DNA of 62,755 nt from Neisseria uirgultaei (GTDB lineage: Bacteria > Pseudomonadota > Gammaproteobacteria > Burkholderiales > Neisseriaceae): assembly GCF_962719845.1 (NCBI RefSeq), contig NZ_CAUIYF010000012.1:1-62755 (forward strand). The letters are read 5' to 3'. Under the pieces are notes generated by a model. That model had not been told where the DNA came from. It saw only the letters and a program-made list of their open reading frames with translations, and searched no databases. Every line of letters starts with the position of its first letter. Within the stretch, counting starts at the first letter, position 1. Shown here one piece after another: positions 29,596-37,505 of the stretch. The position numbers were made by a program, and so were the translations under genes.

Positions 29596-30105
29596 ATGAA
29601 GAAAAAACTGCTTTCGGGCATCAAATTTGCCGTTCAGACGGCATTGGTGTTTTTGCTGGTGTCGCTGTTTTTGGATTGGGTACGCAAGCCCGACGAACCT
29701 GCCGGGGCGGCAGGGCGGCCTTTGACCCTGCTGTCGGGGCAGCGGCTGACTTTGGGACAGTTTAGCCGGGATAGGGCGGTGCTGGTGTATTTTTGGGGAA
29801 GCTGGTGCGGCGTGTGCCGTTATCAGTCGCCGATAATCGATGATTTGGCAGCGGACGGCGTGCCGGTCGTCGGTGTGGCGGTACGTTCGGGCAGCGCGTC
29901 CGAAGTGGCGGCATATATGGCAAAACGGGGCTTGGGCTTTCCGACTGTCAACGATGAGGACGGGGGTTTGGCAAGGTCTTGGCGGATTGTCGCAACGCCT
30001 GCCGTCGTTTTGGTCAAAAATGGGAAAATGATCCACTATACGACGGGAATCAGCAGCTATTGGGGTTTGCGTGCAAGAATTTTTCAGGCAGATGTTTTCG
30101 GTTAA
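29596..30105 (+). CDS. Membrane-anchored thioredoxin-like protein
   Basis: 169 aa from ATG 29596. One N-terminal membrane helix (about residues 10-30, LVFLLVSLFLDW) places a thioredoxin fold in the periplasm. The active site is WGSWCGVCR, and the cis-proline loop is IVATPAVVLV. The fold resembles DsbE/TlpA or ScsD reductases that keep cysteines reduced, for example in cytochrome maturation. The substrate is unknown. It lies just after the tRNA terminator, and the ribosome binding site is G-rich (GCGGGGGCG). Confidence 0.85.
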   Translation: MKKKLLSGIKFAVQTALVFLLVSLFLDWVRKPDEPAGAAGRPLTLLSGQRLTLGQFSRDRAVLVYFWGSWCGVCRYQSPIIDDLAADGVPVVGVAVRSGSASEVAAYMAKRGLGFPTVNDEDGGLARSWRIVATPAVVLVKNGKMIHYTTGISSYWGLRARIFQADVFG

Positions 30106-30445
30106 CCTTTGTTCCTGTTAAACTTTCTGCTGTGTAGAAAATCAAACGGAATATGCTTTGCGCGGCGGATGCGGCGGCTTTTGTTTTTTGGGAAAGAGCC
30201 GGCGCGCCTGCCGATGTAATCCCTTGTTGTGATTGTGGGAAAAATAGATTAAGATATAACTATTAAAATATTTTTAGATAGGATTATCGGAATTAAAGTC
30301 TTTTATACCCAGTCGTCCGATGCGGTTTATAGAGTATTGTTGCTATATGTTCGTTTTGTTATATAACGGTTGCATCAAAAATTACGCCCACAGGCTTTCC
30401 TGACGGTTTGAAAGTTTGATTTTCGATAACTTGGAGACTTAAACA
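30106..30445. other. AT-rich leader region of farR
   Basis: 340 bp with no gene. The stretch 30240-30380 is very AT-rich and includes an ATATAAC-type palindromic segment near 30355-30368 (GTTATATAAC). It could hold the farR promoter and FarR sites, but none is certain. Confidence 0.4.
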
Positions 30446-30886
30446 ATGCCTACCCAATCAAAACATGCGTCTATCAATATCGGTCTGATACAGGCAAGGG
30501 AAGCCCTGATGACCCAATTCAGGCCTATTCTGAATCAGGCGAATATTACCGATCAGCAATGGCGGATTATCCGTCTCTTGGCGGAAAACGGCACGCTGGA
30601 CTTTCAAGATTTGGCGAATCAGGCGTGCATTTTGCGCCCCAGCCTGACCGGTATCCTGACCCGTCTTGAAAAAGCGGGGTTGGTCGTCCGCCTGAAACCT
30701 TCCAACGACCAACGGCGCGTTTATCTGAAGCTGACTGCCGAGGGCGAGAAGCTGTATGAGGAAATCGGCGAAGAAGTGGACGAACGCTACGATGCTATCG
30801 AAGAAGTGTTGTCCCGCGAGAAAATGCTGCTGCTTAAAGATTTGTTGGCAGAGCTTGCCAAAATCGAGGATGCGTTGAACTCGTAA
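30446..30886 (+). CDS. farR: MarR-family regulator FarR
   Basis: Transcriptional repressor of 146 aa. In Neisseria it controls the farAB fatty-acid efflux pump and, in meningococci, represses nadA (where it is also called NadR). The MarR winged helix is at about residues 35-110, with the recognition segment LRPSLTGILTRLEKAGLVVR and wing SNDQRRVYLKLT. Long helices at both ends form the dimer. The ligand in meningococci is a hydroxyphenylacetate derivative, and the next gene encodes a flavin reductase of the hydroxyphenylacetate monooxygenase type, which fits that link. Confidence 0.93.
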   Translation: MPTQSKHASINIGLIQAREALMTQFRPILNQANITDQQWRIIRLLAENGTLDFQDLANQACILRPSLTGILTRLEKAGLVVRLKPSNDQRRVYLKLTAEGEKLYEEIGEEVDERYDAIEEVLSREKMLLLKDLLAELAKIEDALNS

Positions 30887-30937
30887 TACGCCGTAACGCG
30901 CGGAAACGTCCGCACGGCGGGATTCCGAATCAGGATT

Positions 30938-30967
30938 GCTGCACATAGGGGATGCCTTGTGTGCAGC
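30938..30967. terminator. Hairpin between farR and the flavin reductase
   Basis: GCTGCACA/TGTGCAGC 8-bp stem with a loop of 14 bases. The surrounding sequence resembles part of a REP2 element in reverse orientation. It has no T run, so it may be a remnant more than a terminator. Confidence 0.45.
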
Positions 30968-30999
30968 ATTCTTATATAGGGGACAGTTTAAGGGGAAAA

Positions 31000-31500
31000 A
31001 TGACGGATTTGCAGAAAACTTTTCAAACTTCGTTCCGCGATGCGATGGCATCTTGCGCGGCAGGTGTTCAAGTCATTACGACAGAGGGATCGGCAGGACG
31101 TTACGGCATCACGATGACTGCGGTTACACCGGTTACGGATGAGCCTCCAACCGTGATGCTGTGTATCAACCGTAAAGCCCGTATCATCCCGATACTGTCG
31201 GAAAACGGCAGCCTCTGCATCAATACGCTGGCGGACGAACATCAGGATGTTGCCGAACATTTTGCCGGGCTGACCGGCCTGTCGCCCGAAGAGCGGTTTG
31301 CCTACCACATCTGGCATCGCGGCAAAACGGGACAGCTTGAAATAGAGGGCGCGTTGGCGCACCTGCACGGGCATATTGTCGGCAAACATGAAATCGGCAC
31401 GCATTTTGTGTTTTACGTCAGGCTCGACGAAATCAAAAACTGCGGGTGCAAACGTCCCGCGCTGCTGTATTTCAGACGGCAGTTTAGGTCTTTAGACTGA
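31000..31500 (+). CDS. Flavin reductase, HpaC-like
   Basis: 166 aa, flavin reductase-like domain (PF01613 type) with the N-terminal FRDAMASCAAGVQVITTEG substrate-binding part and the CINRKARIIPILSENGSLCIN core. Such proteins make FMNH2 or FADH2 for a partner monooxygenase such as 4-hydroxyphenylacetate 3-hydroxylase (HpaB). No partner is encoded nearby. The start follows AGGGGA. Coupling to FarR, which responds to hydroxyphenylacetates, is an inference. Confidence 0.82.
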   Translation: MTDLQKTFQTSFRDAMASCAAGVQVITTEGSAGRYGITMTAVTPVTDEPPTVMLCINRKARIIPILSENGSLCINTLADEHQDVAEHFAGLTGLSPEERFAYHIWHRGKTGQLEIEGALAHLHGHIVGKHEIGTHFVFYVRLDEIKNCGCKRPALLYFRRQFRSLD

Positions 31501-31517
31501 TATTCGGACAGATATAT

Positions 31518-32213
31518 ATGAAAGCGATGATACTGGCGGCAGGACGCGGCGAGCGTATGCGCCCTTTGACCGACACCACTCCGAAGCCGCTGCTCGATGT
31601 GGCGGGTAAGCCTCTAATCGGTTGGCACTTATGCCGTCTGAAGCAGGCAGGGTTTACCGAAATCGTCATCAACCACGCTTGGCTGGGTCGGCAGATAGAA
31701 GAGGCGTTGGGCGACGGTTCGGCTTATGGCGTGAACATCGCCTATTCGCCCGAACCTGAGGGCGGTTTGGAAACGGCAGGCGGCATCGCGCAGGCATTGC
31801 CGCTGTTGGGTGGGCAGCCGTTTTTGGTGGTCAACGGCGACGTGCTGACCGACATCGATTTTACCGCCGCGTTTCAGACGGCATCGTCCCTGCCCGAGCA
31901 TATTTCCGCACATTTGTGGCTGGTGGAAAATCCCCCGCACCATCCCGACGGTGATTTTTTGCTGCTGCCGGACGGAAGCGTACAGTCGGAAGTATCCGGC
32001 GGCAACGGATTGACATTCAGCGGTGTGGGTATTTACCGTCCTGAAATGTTTGACGGAATCGAAGCGGGCAGTGTGGCAAAACTCGCGCCCGTATTGCGGA
32101 ACGAAATGCGGCAAAACCGCGTGAGCGGACAGAAGCATACGGGCTTGTGGCTGGATGTCGGCACGGTATGCCGTCTGAAGGAAGCGCAAGCCGTTGCAGG
32201 GGCTTGGAAGTAA
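31518..32213 (+). CDS. murU: MurU-like nucleotidyltransferase (N-acetylmuramate 1-phosphate uridylyltransferase)
   Basis: 231 aa, NTP-transferase fold with the signature LAAGRGERMRPLT, followed by KPLL and the metal-binding VVNGDVL. It closely resembles MurU of the peptidoglycan recycling pathway, which converts MurNAc-1-P to UDP-MurNAc. An alternative is a sugar-phosphate transferase of the HddC/GlmU type. It starts 17 bp after the flavin reductase gene, so they form a likely transcript. Several in-frame DUS occur (for example the LCRLKQAG region). Confidence 0.82.
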   Translation: MKAMILAAGRGERMRPLTDTTPKPLLDVAGKPLIGWHLCRLKQAGFTEIVINHAWLGRQIEEALGDGSAYGVNIAYSPEPEGGLETAGGIAQALPLLGGQPFLVVNGDVLTDIDFTAAFQTASSLPEHISAHLWLVENPPHHPDGDFLLLPDGSVQSEVSGGNGLTFSGVGIYRPEMFDGIEAGSVAKLAPVLRNEMRQNRVSGQKHTGLWLDVGTVCRLKEAQAVAGAWK

Positions 32214-32253
32214 AACGGAACGGGATGCGGATTTGCGTTCCGTTTGTTTATCG

Positions 32254-32386
32254 TGTTTCCTTTTCGGTTGAAACCCCGCCCTTTAGGGCGGTAGAATCAG
32301 ACTTTATTTGTGAGGGGTGTAACCCCTTCCAAATCAGGACGGCACATAGGGCGGTGCTTTATGTGTCGTCCTGTGTGTTGAAACAT
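32254..32386 (-). repeat. REP2 element with no gene downstream
   Basis: A 133-bp copy similar to those at crgA and pilC, oriented toward the left. Its downstream end points into the 3' end of murU, on the antisense strand, so no gene receives it. Confidence 0.82.
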
Positions 32387-32429
32387 TCAAACACCGATGT
32401 CTTAGCCTATATTAAAAAATTATTAAAAA

Positions 32430-32633
32430 TCATTCATTTATTTTCACAATATTATATTTAATATTATTATCGATAGCTTCCTTAAAAATTAGTATACTAT
32501 TTTCAATTATCTTCTTCTCTAATTCAAACTCAAATAAATCGTTGCAATCGTATTCATAGCTATAATTTGAAAATGTATTTTCACGTAATTTCCATAAAAA
32601 TGAAACACGATTTTTATTATTAAAATAATACAT
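32430..32633 (-). pseudogene. Low-GC gene remnant or hypothetical of unknown function
   Basis: A minus-strand open frame continues from 32817 to 32430 without a stop, but no ATG occurs before 32633, which gives only 67 aa. The extended frame reads like a real protein (ARLERCLSNQIRLPEDII ... YYLINDETTSEYIVGLGDS ... DNNIKYNIVKINE). Composition is about 27% GC. I recognise no family; size and composition resemble small immunity or antitoxin proteins, but this is only a guess. The start appears to have been lost by rearrangement near 32810. Confidence 0.45.
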
Positions 32634-32857
32634 TTGATAATCATCAAATGAATCCCCAAGCCCTACAATATATTCACTAGTGGTCTCATCATTGATTAGA
32701 TAATAAAATTTCCTATTGGTATTGGAATTAATAATATCTTCCGGTAATCTAATTTGATTCGATAAACATCGCTCAAGGCGGGCTATAAATACGGGAATAA
32801 CAGGACAACCAATGTGCTAATATAGCCACATGAATTGATTGAACAGGAGTGCTTGAA

Positions 32858-33235
32858 ATGAAAAAATTATTGATGGTTTGCGCATTGGTTGTTTTGACTG
32901 GTTGCTCTGCTTTGAATACTGGCTCAACCACTGTAAAACGCAGTGGCTCTCGCTATACGGCAGAGGAAATCCGCACCTACTTGTACAAAATACAAAATGA
33001 TTTTCCGGGCTGTCCTTTTATCTTTGAAGGGCGTTTGGAAGAACGTTATGGGGCTTGTCGAGTTTGGTGGAACACTCGTGAAGAGACAGCGCGACTTCAA
33101 GCCTATCGTGAAGGTCGTATTACGCAATTGGAATACTGCACTGATGTATGGTACAAAAATGGCGGTAGGGATGTCGGTGGAGATTGCCCCGATTCTGTTC
33201 GACCGAAAGACCGAATTTTCATCAGAAGATATTAA
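32858..33235 (+). CDS. Small predicted lipoprotein, unknown function
   Basis: 125 aa from ATG 32858, 8 bases after CAGGAG. The N-terminus MKKLLMVCALVVLTGCSAL carries a clear lipobox (LTGC). The mature part is short and basic-aromatic with several further cysteines (in PGCPF, GACRV, EYCTD and GDCPD), so disulfide bonds are likely in the periplasm. It lies next to a low-GC remnant and has its own terminator. No family is recognised. Confidence 0.7.
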   Translation: MKKLLMVCALVVLTGCSALNTGSTTVKRSGSRYTAEEIRTYLYKIQNDFPGCPFIFEGRLEERYGACRVWWNTREETARLQAYREGRITQLEYCTDVWYKNGGRDVGGDCPDSVRPKDRIFIRRY

Positions 33236-33238
33236 AGG

Positions 33239-33266
33239 AAACCCCAGCAAATGCTGGGGTTTTAGT
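33239..33266 (+). terminator. Terminator after the small lipoprotein
   Basis: AACCCCAGCA/TGCTGGGGTT stem with a T4 tail. Confidence 0.85.
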
Positions 33267-33271
33267 TTGCC

Positions 33272-33508
33272 TTATTTATTCGGCGTTACCGGTGGTGTTG
33301 GTTGTATCGGTGTAGGCGATTGTACCGATGACGGACTAACATGAATTACCGCATCATTGTAGCCATACCGTCCACTGTAGGTCTCATCATTAAATGTTCC
33401 TAGCGGTATAGAATTTATCCAAATTCTCAATGGTATTGTGGAATAATAGGATTTTATTGGTAGCTTGGTTACTTCAATAGCAAAAAATTTCTTACATCCA
33501 AATATCAT
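33272..33508 (-). CDS. Hypothetical 78-aa protein
   Basis: ATG 33508 is preceded on this strand by AAGGAT at a good distance, and a CREE lies about 40 bp upstream. The product (MIFGCKKFFAIEVTKLPIKS...) ends in a Pro/Ser-rich tail (SVQSPTPIQPTPPV). No motif or signal peptide is recognised. Its stop is just beyond the terminator of the convergent lipoprotein gene. Confidence 0.45.
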   Translation of the reverse strand: MIFGCKKFFAIEVTKLPIKSYYSTIPLRIWINSIPLGTFNDETYSGRYGYNDAVIHVSPSSVQSPTPIQPTPPVTPNK

Positions 33509-33548
33509 AATTAGTATCCTTTTCGTATTTCTTTGGGGATTGTGCCTA

Positions 33549-33653
33549 TATAGTGGATTAACAAAAATCAGGACAAGGCGACGAAACCGCAGACAGTACA
33601 AATAGTACGGCAAGGCGAGGCAACGCCGTACTGGTTTTTGTTAATCCACTATA
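33549..33653. repeat. Correia element, 105-bp internally deleted form
   Basis: The same TATAGTGGATTAACAAAAA ends as the 155-bp copies, but the central approximately 50 bp with the IHF-type and palindromic part is missing. This is the known short class. Confidence 0.93.
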
Positions 33654-33693
33654 TCGGAGGACGGTTTTGTGCCCCGATATATCGGGCAACAAA

Positions 33694-33729
33694 ATGCCGT
33701 CTGAAACGGAAACCTGTTTCAGACGGCAT
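33694..33729. terminator. Inverted DUS pair after hpf
   Basis: GCCGTCTGAA (33696-33705) and TTCAGACGGC (33718-33727) at the end of the leftward rpoN-hpf unit. Confidence 0.75.
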
Positions 33730-33750
33730 TTTGCCGTTACGGACTTTCGG

Positions 33751-34044
33751 TCAATGGCGGATTTCGCCGCTTTTTTCTTTGTGTTTCAATACGGCGCGGT
33801 CAAGTTTGTCTGTCAGGGTGTCGATGGCGGCATACATGTCCTGACCGTCGGACTCGACGTGCAGGTCTTTACCGGCAAGGTGTACGTCTGCCTCGGCCTT
33901 ATGGCCGGCTTTTTCCACAGACAGCGTTACAGTTATAGAAATGATGTCCGAAGCGTGGCGGTTGATGCGCTCCAGTTTCTTGGAAACGTGGTTTTTGATG
34001 GCTTCGGTAACGTCAAAATTCAGACCGGTGATTTTCAGATTCAT
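33751..34044 (-). CDS. hpf: Ribosome hibernation promoting factor (short HPF/YhbH)
   Basis: 97 aa, binds the 30S subunit and stabilises inactive 70S/100S ribosomes in slow growth. The sequence MNLKITGLNFDVTEAIKNHV and the VEKAGHKAEADVHLAGKDLHVE core match the family. It lies directly downstream of rpoN (75 bp), the same rpoN-hpf order as in enterobacteria. Confidence 0.95.
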   Translation of the reverse strand: MNLKITGLNFDVTEAIKNHVSKKLERINRHASDIISITVTLSVEKAGHKAEADVHLAGKDLHVESDGQDMYAAIDTLTDKLDRAVLKHKEKSGEIRH

Positions 34045-34118
34045 GATACAGCTCCTTCGGTGGGTTCTGTCCGTCGGCGACGGAACGGAAAAACGGGTTG
34101 TAGCATTGTGTTGAAAAA

Positions 34119-35462
34119 TTATTCTGCGGTTTTGCGTTTGTGTGCTGCCGGAATCTCAAGGGATTCTCTGTATTTGGCAACGGTGCGGCGGGAAACTTCC
34201 ATACCGCGGAAAGCCAGCAGGTTGGCGAGTGCCTCGTCAGAATAGGGCTTGCGTTTGTCTTCGCTGCTAACAAGCTGGGAAAGCGCGGCTTTAACGGCGT
34301 GTTGGCTGACGGCTTCTTTGCCTTCTTCCATTTGAACTGCCTGCGTGAAGAAATAGCGTAGCGCAAACACTCCGCGCGGGCAAGACAAATATTTTTGGTT
34401 GGCCGCGCGGGAAACGGTACTTTCCGCCACACCCAATTCGGCGGCGGCATCTTTCATCAGCAGGGGGACGAGTCCGATTTTGCCAAAAGTGAAAAAGTCT
34501 GCCTGATGTTTAACGATGTATTCGGCAAGGAGGACGACGGTTGCCTTCCTCAATTCGAGCGAATCGATACGCTGTCTGGCTTCGCTGATTTTTTCCTTCC
34601 ATTCGGGGGAAAGGCCTTCAGACGGCATCAGTTCGCAATATTCGCGGTTGAGTTGCAAGGCGGGTTGGGCATCTTCGTTGAAGCGCACCTTCCAGCCGTT
34701 TCCATCCGCTTCCACCCAAACATCGGGTCGGATATACGGCACGGGCGCGGCGGAGGCGAAACCGGCGGCGGGAAAGGGATTGAGCGAAGCAATGAGGTCG
34801 AGTGCGCTTTCCAGCGTGCCGCTGTCGGTTTGCGGAAACCGTTTGTGCAGCCGGGCAAGGGTTTGGCTGCGGTTGCCGTCTATGCTGTCGAGTGCGGTTC
34901 GGACGATATGCAGGGCGGCGGGTTTGGCAGCACATTCGCCCGATCTTTCTATCTGCAGTATCAGCGATTCGTTCAAATCGGCGGCAGCCACGCCTGCCGG
35001 GTCAAATTTTTTCAATGCGGTCAACGCGTGTTGCAGCATTGCCTCATCCAACATCCACTCCAAGGGTGTATGGTCGAGGATGTCTTCAATGCTGTCGGTC
35101 AGATAACCTTGCTCGTCAAGGAAATCGATAAGGATGTGGACGCAGGCGGCTTCTTGGTCGGAAAGCGGGTGTTCGCAAACCTGCGCGTGCAGGTATTGCT
35201 TGAAATCCTCTTCGCCGGCGATGTTGGACAGCATATCTTCGCCTTCGTCTCCGCCGATTTGACGCGCGGGCGCGGTGTAATGGGAAAACCCGGCATCGGA
35301 AAATTCATCCGTTTCTTTGCGTTCGAGCAGGGGATTGTCCGACAGCCAGTCCTCAACCTCGCGTTCAAGTTCGATACCCGACATCTGCAATACGCGCAAA
35401 GATTGTTGCAGCCGCTGGTCGAGCTGCTGGGTCTGTTTGAGCTTTATTCCGAGTAAGGTCAT
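34119..35462 (-). CDS. rpoN: RNA polymerase sigma-54 factor RpoN, apparently intact
   Basis: 447 aa from ATG 35462 (MTLLGIKLKQTQQL), against about 477 in E. coli. All parts are present: glutamine-rich region I (about 1-50), acidic region II (50-100), core-binding domain (about 105-300), helix-turn-helix (about 337-358, AAAELGVAESTVSRAANQKY) and the RpoN box RRTVAKYRE (about 425-433). No frameshift is seen. An in-frame DUS encodes ELMPSEGL (about 277-284). It lies upstream of hpf. Pathogenic neisseriae are reported to carry only an inactive rpoN-like sequence, so this allele is notable. A near-perfect sigma-54 promoter precedes pilE in the same window. Confidence 0.9.
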   Translation of the reverse strand: MTLLGIKLKQTQQLDQRLQQSLRVLQMSGIELEREVEDWLSDNPLLERKETDEFSDAGFSHYTAPARQIGGDEGEDMLSNIAGEEDFKQYLHAQVCEHPLSDQEAACVHILIDFLDEQGYLTDSIEDILDHTPLEWMLDEAMLQHALTALKKFDPAGVAAADLNESLILQIERSGECAAKPAALHIVRTALDSIDGNRSQTLARLHKRFPQTDSGTLESALDLIASLNPFPAAGFASAAPVPYIRPDVWVEADGNGWKVRFNEDAQPALQLNREYCELMPSEGLSPEWKEKISEARQRIDSLELRKATVVLLAEYIVKHQADFFTFGKIGLVPLLMKDAAAELGVAESTVSRAANQKYLSCPRGVFALRYFFTQAVQMEEGKEAVSQHAVKAALSQLVSSEDKRKPYSDEALANLLAFRGMEVSRRTVAKYRESLEIPAAHKRKTAE

Positions 35463-35810
35463 GATAATGTGGGGAAAATTGTTATTTTCAGCCTGCCGGC
35501 GCAAAAAAATGCCGCAAAGCGTCATTGCATTATAAATGGTTTTAATGGGCGGGTTCAGATTCTGTCCGATAACAAAAAACAAACGGAAATCAAAAACCGA
35601 TTGCTTATAACAATATTAAATCGATTTCATAGTTTTAATAGCGAAAATCTTGGTGTATAGTTGCTTTCATAGTTTAAATAAAAGGAAAACAAAATGTCGA
35701 TTCAAGAAATTTATTGCAATCAAGAAACCAGTTACGAATACGCTTTCCGCCAAATCGTACTGTAAGCCGTTTACCCCCATTTGACCAACCTGAGAAAAGG
35801 AACAAGAGCG
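35463..35810. other. katA leader region with small ORF and ATAG repeats
   Basis: 348 bp between divergent rpoN and katA. Repeated ATAG motifs (35632-35670) with a repeated TTCATAGTTT(T)AATA (35628 and 35667) could be an OxyR-type binding region. A 23-codon ORF lies at 35694-35765. Confidence 0.55.
35694..35765 (+). CDS. 23-aa leader peptide upstream of katA
   Basis: ATG 35694 follows an ideal AAAGGAAAAC ribosome binding site. The frame reads MSIQEIYCNQETSYEYAF then RQIVL and TAA. It ends 45 bp before katA ATG. It is too short to recognise. It may be translated to couple or regulate katA, or it may be a relic. The SD strength is the main reason to list it. Confidence 0.5.
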   Translation: MSIQEIYCNQETSYEYAFRQIVL

Positions 35811-37325
35811 ATGACTACCTCCAAATGCCCTGTAACCCATCTGACCATGAACAACGGCGCGCCTGTTGCCGACAATCAAAACAGCCTAACCGCCGGCCCG
35901 CGCGGCCCCCTGCTGGCGCAGGATTTGTGGCTGAATGAAAAACTCGCCGACTTCGTGCGCGAAGTCATCCCCGAACGCCGTATGCACGCCAAAGGTTCGG
36001 GCGCGTTCGGTACGTTTACCGTAACACACGACATCACCCAATATACCCGCGCCAAAATCTTCAGCGAAGTCGGCAAAAAAACCGAGATGTTCGCCCGTTT
36101 CACCACCGTGGCAGGCGAGCGCGGCGCAGCCGATGCAGAACGCGACATCCGCGGCTTTGCGTTGAAGTTCTATACCGAAGAAGGCAACTGGGATGTGGTC
36201 GGCAACAACACGCCCGTGTTCTTCCTACGCGATCCGCGTAAATTCCCTGACCTGAACAAAGCCGTCAAACGCGATCCGCGCACCAATATGCGCTCCGCTA
36301 CGAACAACTGGGACTTCTGGACGCTGCTGCCTGAAGCGTTGCACCAAGTTACCATCGTCATGAGCGACCGCGGTATTCCCGCCAGCTACCGCCATATGCA
36401 CGGCTTCGGTTCGCATACTTACAGCTTCTGGAACGAAGCGGGCGAACGTTTCTGGGTGAAATTCCATTTCCGCAGCCAGCAAGGCATTAAAAACCTGACC
36501 AACGAAGAAGCCGCCAAAATCATCGCCGACGACCGCGAAAGCCATCAGCGCGACCTGTACGAAGCCATCGAGCGCGGCGACTTCCCGAAATGGACGATGT
36601 ACATCCAAGTGATGCCCGAAGCCGATGCCGAAAAAGTGCCTTATCATCCCTTCGACCTGACCAAAGTTTGGCCGAAAAAAGACTATCCGCTGATTGAAGT
36701 GGGCGAATTCGAGTTGAACCGCAATCCCGAAAACTTCTTCGCCGATGTCGAACAATCCGCCTTCGCACCGAGCAACCTCGTTCCCGGTATCGGTGCCAGC
36801 CCAGATAAAATGTTGCAAGCCCGTTTGTTCAATTACGCCGACGCGCAACGCTACCGTTTGGGCGTGAACTTCCGCCAAATCCCCGTCAACCGTCCGCGTT
36901 GCCCTGTTCACAGCAACCAGCGCGACGGACAAGGCCGCGCCGACGGCAACTACGGCAGCCTGCCGCACTACGAACCCAACAGCTTCGGCCAATGGCAGCA
37001 ACAGCCCGACTTTGCCGAACCGCCTTTGAAAATCAACGGCGACGCGGCGCACTGGGACTACCGCCAAGACGATGACGACTACTTCAGCCAACCACGCGCC
37101 TTGTTCAACCTGATGAACGACGCACAGAAACAGGCATTGTTCGGCAACACCGCCGCCGCAATGGGCGACGCGCCCGACTTCATCAAATACCGCCATATCC
37201 GCAACTGCTACCGTTGCGACCCGGCATACGGCGAAGGCGTGGCAAAAGCCCTCGGACTGACTGTCGAAGACGCACAAGCCGCCCGCGCGACCGACCCTGC
37301 ATTGGGACAGCCCGGTTTGCTGTAA
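35811..37325 (+). CDS. katA: Catalase (monofunctional, small-subunit haem)
   Basis: Breaks down hydrogen peroxide; about 504 aa from ATG 35811. Catalytic RRMHAKGSGAFGTF holds the distal histidine, and RLFNYADAQRYRLG holds the haem-ligand tyrosine. The NADPH/haem pocket segments are all present and there are no gaps. The start is supported by AAAGGAAC about 8 bases upstream. In neisseriae katA responds to OxyR, which fits the ATAG repeats upstream. Divergent rpoN lies 350 bp away and pilE follows after a repeat array. Confidence 0.97.
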   Translation: MTTSKCPVTHLTMNNGAPVADNQNSLTAGPRGPLLAQDLWLNEKLADFVREVIPERRMHAKGSGAFGTFTVTHDITQYTRAKIFSEVGKKTEMFARFTTVAGERGAADAERDIRGFALKFYTEEGNWDVVGNNTPVFFLRDPRKFPDLNKAVKRDPRTNMRSATNNWDFWTLLPEALHQVTIVMSDRGIPASYRHMHGFGSHTYSFWNEAGERFWVKFHFRSQQGIKNLTNEEAAKIIADDRESHQRDLYEAIERGDFPKWTMYIQVMPEADAEKVPYHPFDLTKVWPKKDYPLIEVGEFELNRNPENFFADVEQSAFAPSNLVPGIGASPDKMLQARLFNYADAQRYRLGVNFRQIPVNRPRCPVHSNQRDGQGRADGNYGSLPHYEPNSFGQWQQQPDFAEPPLKINGDAAHWDYRQDDDDYFSQPRALFNLMNDAQKQALFGNTAAAMGDAPDFIKYRHIRNCYRCDPAYGEGVAKALGLTVEDAQAARATDPALGQPGLL

Positions 37326-37334
37326 GGGGGCATT

Positions 37335-37388
37335 ATGTGGATGGAAATTGAAGAAATCCTGTCCCGCGCCGTCCGCTACCGGAAATAA
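37335..37388 (+). CDS. Possible 17-aa ORF after katA
   Basis: MWMEIEEILSRAVRYRK, with an AAGGGGG 7 bases before its ATG and 10 bp after the katA stop. It has no known family; it could be a short translated tail of the katA transcript. Confidence 0.3.
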   Translation: MWMEIEEILSRAVRYRK

Positions 37389-37400
37389 CCGGGCATAAAA

Positions 37401-37440
37401 ATGCCGTCTGAAACGTCGTTTGACCGTTTCAGACGGCATT
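37401..37440 (+). terminator. Inverted DUS pair after katA
   Basis: GCCGTCTGAA (37403-37412) and TTCAGACGGC (37428-37437). Confidence 0.75.
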
Positions 37441-37464
37441 CCCCCATCCTGCCCCGCCGTTTCA

Positions 37465-37505
37465 GCGGGCGTTTTTTATTAAACGCAAAATATCCCGTCA
37501 TTCCC
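37465..37505 (+). repeat. Left 41-bp direct repeat flanking pilE
   Basis: A 41-bp sequence, GCGGGCGTTTTTTATTAAAC to ...CATTCCC, occurs here and identically at 39454-39494. Further upstream, about 35 bp are also similar (DUS and a C-rich stretch). The two copies bracket pilE. Confidence 0.85.
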
